This document shows, in pieces, positions 5,792-7,408 of a stretch of 7,408 bases of DNA. The stretch lies in the NCBI GenBank assembly GCA_009702305.1, contig WLIH01000118.1, forward strand, positions 1 to 7,408. The letters are read 5' to 3'. The notes under the pieces are model-generated. The model saw nothing but the letters and a program-made list of their open reading frames with translations, did no database searches and had not been told where the DNA came from. The first letter of the stretch is position 1, and every line of letters begins with the position of its first letter. A program made the translations under genes and the position numbers. The DNA comes from Actinomycetota bacterium (lineage in GTDB: Bacteria > Actinomycetota > Actinomycetes > Propionibacteriales > Nocardioidaceae).

Positions 5792-7408
5792 CTAGGAGAA
5801 GCGTCGCAGCCGCAGGCTGTTGGCGACCACGAAGACCGACGACAGGGCCATCGCTGCGCCCGCGATCATCGGGCTCAGGAAGCCGGCCGCGGCCAACGGG
5901 AGCGCCGCGACGTTGTAGGCGAAGGCCCAGAAGAGATTGCCCCGGATCGTCGTGAGGGTCCGACGGGCCAGGCGCACGGCGTCGGCGGCGAGCAGCAGGT
6001 CGCCGCGCACCAGGGTGAGGTCGGCGGCCTGGATGGCGACGTCGGCCCCGGTGCCGATCGCGATCCCGAGATCGGCCTGCGCGAGGGCGGCGGCGTCGTT
6101 GACGCCGTCGCCGATCATCGCCACGACGCGTCCCTGGGCCTGCAGGGCCCGGATCGTGTCGAGCTTGCCGGCCGGGAGCACGCCGGCGACCACGTCGATG
6201 ATGCCCACCTCGGCCGCCACCGCACGAGCGGCGCGCTCGTGGTCACCGGTGAGCAGCACCGGGTCGAGACCCAGGGCGCGGAGCCGGCCGAGGGCTTCGA
6301 CGGAGGTGGGCCGGACGGTGTCGGCGACGACCAGCACGCCGCGCGCAGCGCCGTCCCACCCGACCACCACCGGGGTCCGTCCGGCGGCCTCGGCCGCCTC
6401 GACAGCGGCATCGATCCCGGCGCTCGTGGTCAGGCCCTCCTCCGCCAGCAGCCGCGCTCGCCCGAGCACGACGCGAGTCCCGTCGACCTGCCCGACGACA
6501 CCGAGACCCTCGCGGTTGGCGAAGGCATCGAGCTGTCCGTGGTCGGCGCCGGCGGCGATCGCCCGCGCGATCGGGTGCTCCGAGCCGCCCTCCAGGGTGG
6601 CCGCCCGTCGGCGTACGTCGGCCTCGGTGGCGCCGTGCGCGACGACCTCGACCAGGCTCATCCGGCCCGTGGTGACGGTGCCGGTCTTGTCGAGCACGAC
6701 CGTGTCGACGCGGCGGGTCGACTCGAGCGCCTCCGGTCCGCGGATCAGGATGCCCAGCTGGGCGCCCCGGCCGGTGCCGACCAGCAGTGCGGTGGGCGTG
6801 GCGAGCCCGAGCGCGCAGGGGCAGGCCACGACGAGCACCGCGACGGCGGCCGTCGCGGCCGAGGCCGCGGAGGCACCCGCCCCCAGCCAGAAGCCGAGCG
6901 TGGCCACGGAGAGGGCGATCACGATCGGCACGAAGACGCCGGAGATCCGGTCCGCGAGCCGCTGGACCTCGGCCTTGCCGTGCTGGGCCTCCTCGACCAG
7001 GCGCACCATCTGCGAGAGCTGGGTGTCGGTGCCGATGCGGGTGGCGCGCACGACCAGGCGGCCACCGGCGTTGACGGTCGCACCGGTGACGGCCGAGCCC
7101 GGGCCGACCTCGACCGGCACCGGCTCTCCGGTCAGCAGCGAGGCATCGAGTGCCGACGTGCCGGACTCGACGACACCGTCGGTGGCGACCTTCTCCCCCG
7201 GGCGCACGACGAAGCGGTCGTCGACCGCGAGCCGCTCGACCGGCAGGCTCTCCTCCCGGCCATCGCGCAGCACCGTGACTTCCTTGGCCCCGAGCTCCAG
7301 GAGGGCTCGCAGGGCCGATCCGGCCTGCTTCTTGGAGACCTTCTCGAACCACTTGCCCGCGAGCAGGAACGTCGTGACGCCGGTCGCGGCCTCGAGGTAG
7401 ATGTTGCC
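5792..7408 (-). CDS. Cu(I)-exporting P1B-type ATPase (partial, N-terminus missing)
   Basis: This is a heavy-metal transporting P-type ATPase that pumps cytoplasmic copper outward. The frame is open to the right edge, giving 538 visible C-terminal residues. The internal GTG at 7273 is not the start, because the coding sequence upstream of it is clearly family-like ([20 protein letters not shown]). Visible motifs in order (numbered from the right edge) are the actuator TGEP at 93-96, the metal-binding CPC at 196-198 ([11 protein letters not shown]), and the phosphorylation site DKTGT with Asp240. Then come SEHP with His278 and Pro279, and the hinge GDGVND at 433-438. The last two membrane segments carry Tyr498-Asn499 and Met520 with Ser523-Ser524, the pattern of the P1B-1 (Cu+) subgroup. 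The metal-binding N-terminal domain and first membrane helices are off the window. The TAG stop is at 5794-5792. Names used for this family include copA and ctpA/ctpV; I cannot choose among them. Confidence 0.94.
   Translation of the reverse strand, partial: GNIYLEAATGVTTFLLAGKWFEKVSKKQAGSALRALLELGAKEVTVLRDGREESLPVERLAVDDRFVVRPGEKVATDGVVESGTSALDASLLTGEPVPVEVGPGSAVTGATVNAGGRLVVRATRIGTDTQLSQMVRLVEEAQHGKAEVQRLADRISGVFVPIVIALSVATLGFWLGAGASAASAATAAVAVLVVACPCALGLATPTALLVGTGRGAQLGILIRGPEALESTRRVDTVVLDKTGTVTTGRMSLVEVVAHGATEADVRRRAATLEGGSEHPIARAIAAGADHGQLDAFANREGLGVVGQVDGTRVVLGRARLLAEEGLTTSAGIDAAVEAAEAAGRTPVVVGWDGAARGVLVVADTVRPTSVEALGRLRALGLDPVLLTGDHERAARAVAAEVGIIDVVAGVLPAGKLDTIRALQAQGRVVAMIGDGVNDAAALAQADLGIAIGTGADVAIQAADLTLVRGDLLLAADAVRLARRTLTTIRGNLFWAFAYNVAALPLAAAGFLSPMIAGAAMALSSVFVVANSLRLRRFS

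Noticed and set aside
4746..5795. Second plus-strand frame within the membrane protein gene, running into the 9-bp repeat
   Set aside because: Arg/Gly/Pro-rich frameshift shadow; its repetitive C-terminus is just the tandem repeat translated.
5792..7273. Copper ATPase starting at the internal GTG at 7273
   Set aside because: The frame continues upstream to the window edge with family-like sequence, so the real start is outside the window.
5937..7400. 487-codon plus-strand frame opposite the copper ATPase
   Set aside because: Ser/Arg/Thr/Ala-rich shadow; the minus strand has all catalytic motifs of a P-type ATPase.
2461..7408. A functional link between phosphate uptake and the copper pump
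   Set aside because: The genes are separated by a divergent/convergent arrangement and no shared regulatory site was seen; adjacency alone is not evidence.

Overview
The window reads as ordinary chromosome from a high-GC actinobacterium. GC is high throughout, third codon positions are strongly G/C, and GTG starts are common. The gene families resemble those of Nocardioides-type (Propionibacteriales) genomes, but that genus guess is an inference from style, not a database match. Every gene but one is on the minus strand, and no stretch longer than about 180 bp lacks a gene.

Positions 1-3573 (minus) hold a high-affinity phosphate uptake operon in the order pstS-pstC-pstA-pstB. PstS is the lipoprotein that captures phosphate, PstC and PstA form the membrane channel, and PstB (cut by the left edge) is the ATPase. 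pstC and pstA overlap by 4 bp (ATGA), and pstA and pstB are 14-15 bp apart. pstS is separated from pstC by 116 bp containing a perfect 15-bp hairpin, which probably makes pstS more abundant than the rest of the operon. Upstream of pstS, two GTTCACC-type 11-bp direct repeats form a convincing PHO box, so the operon is probably controlled by PhoR-PhoP.

Positions 3752-4612 (minus) encode a MutT1-type protein, a Nudix hydrolase fused to a histidine phosphatase. Positions 4663-5739 (plus) carry a divergently transcribed, membrane-anchored protein of unknown function. A short run of 9-bp tandem repeats fills the gap to the next gene. From 5792 to the right edge (minus) is most of a Cu(I)-exporting P1B-type ATPase whose N-terminal part lies outside the window.

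I found no tRNA, rRNA, CRISPR, insertion sequence, integrase or clear sign of horizontal transfer. I also see no undescribed multi-gene system. The points most worth a second look are regulatory: the PHO box with a third half-site in phase, the pstS-pstC hairpin, and the inverted repeat in the pstS leader. The unrecognised membrane-anchored protein and the 9-bp repeat are also worth checking.
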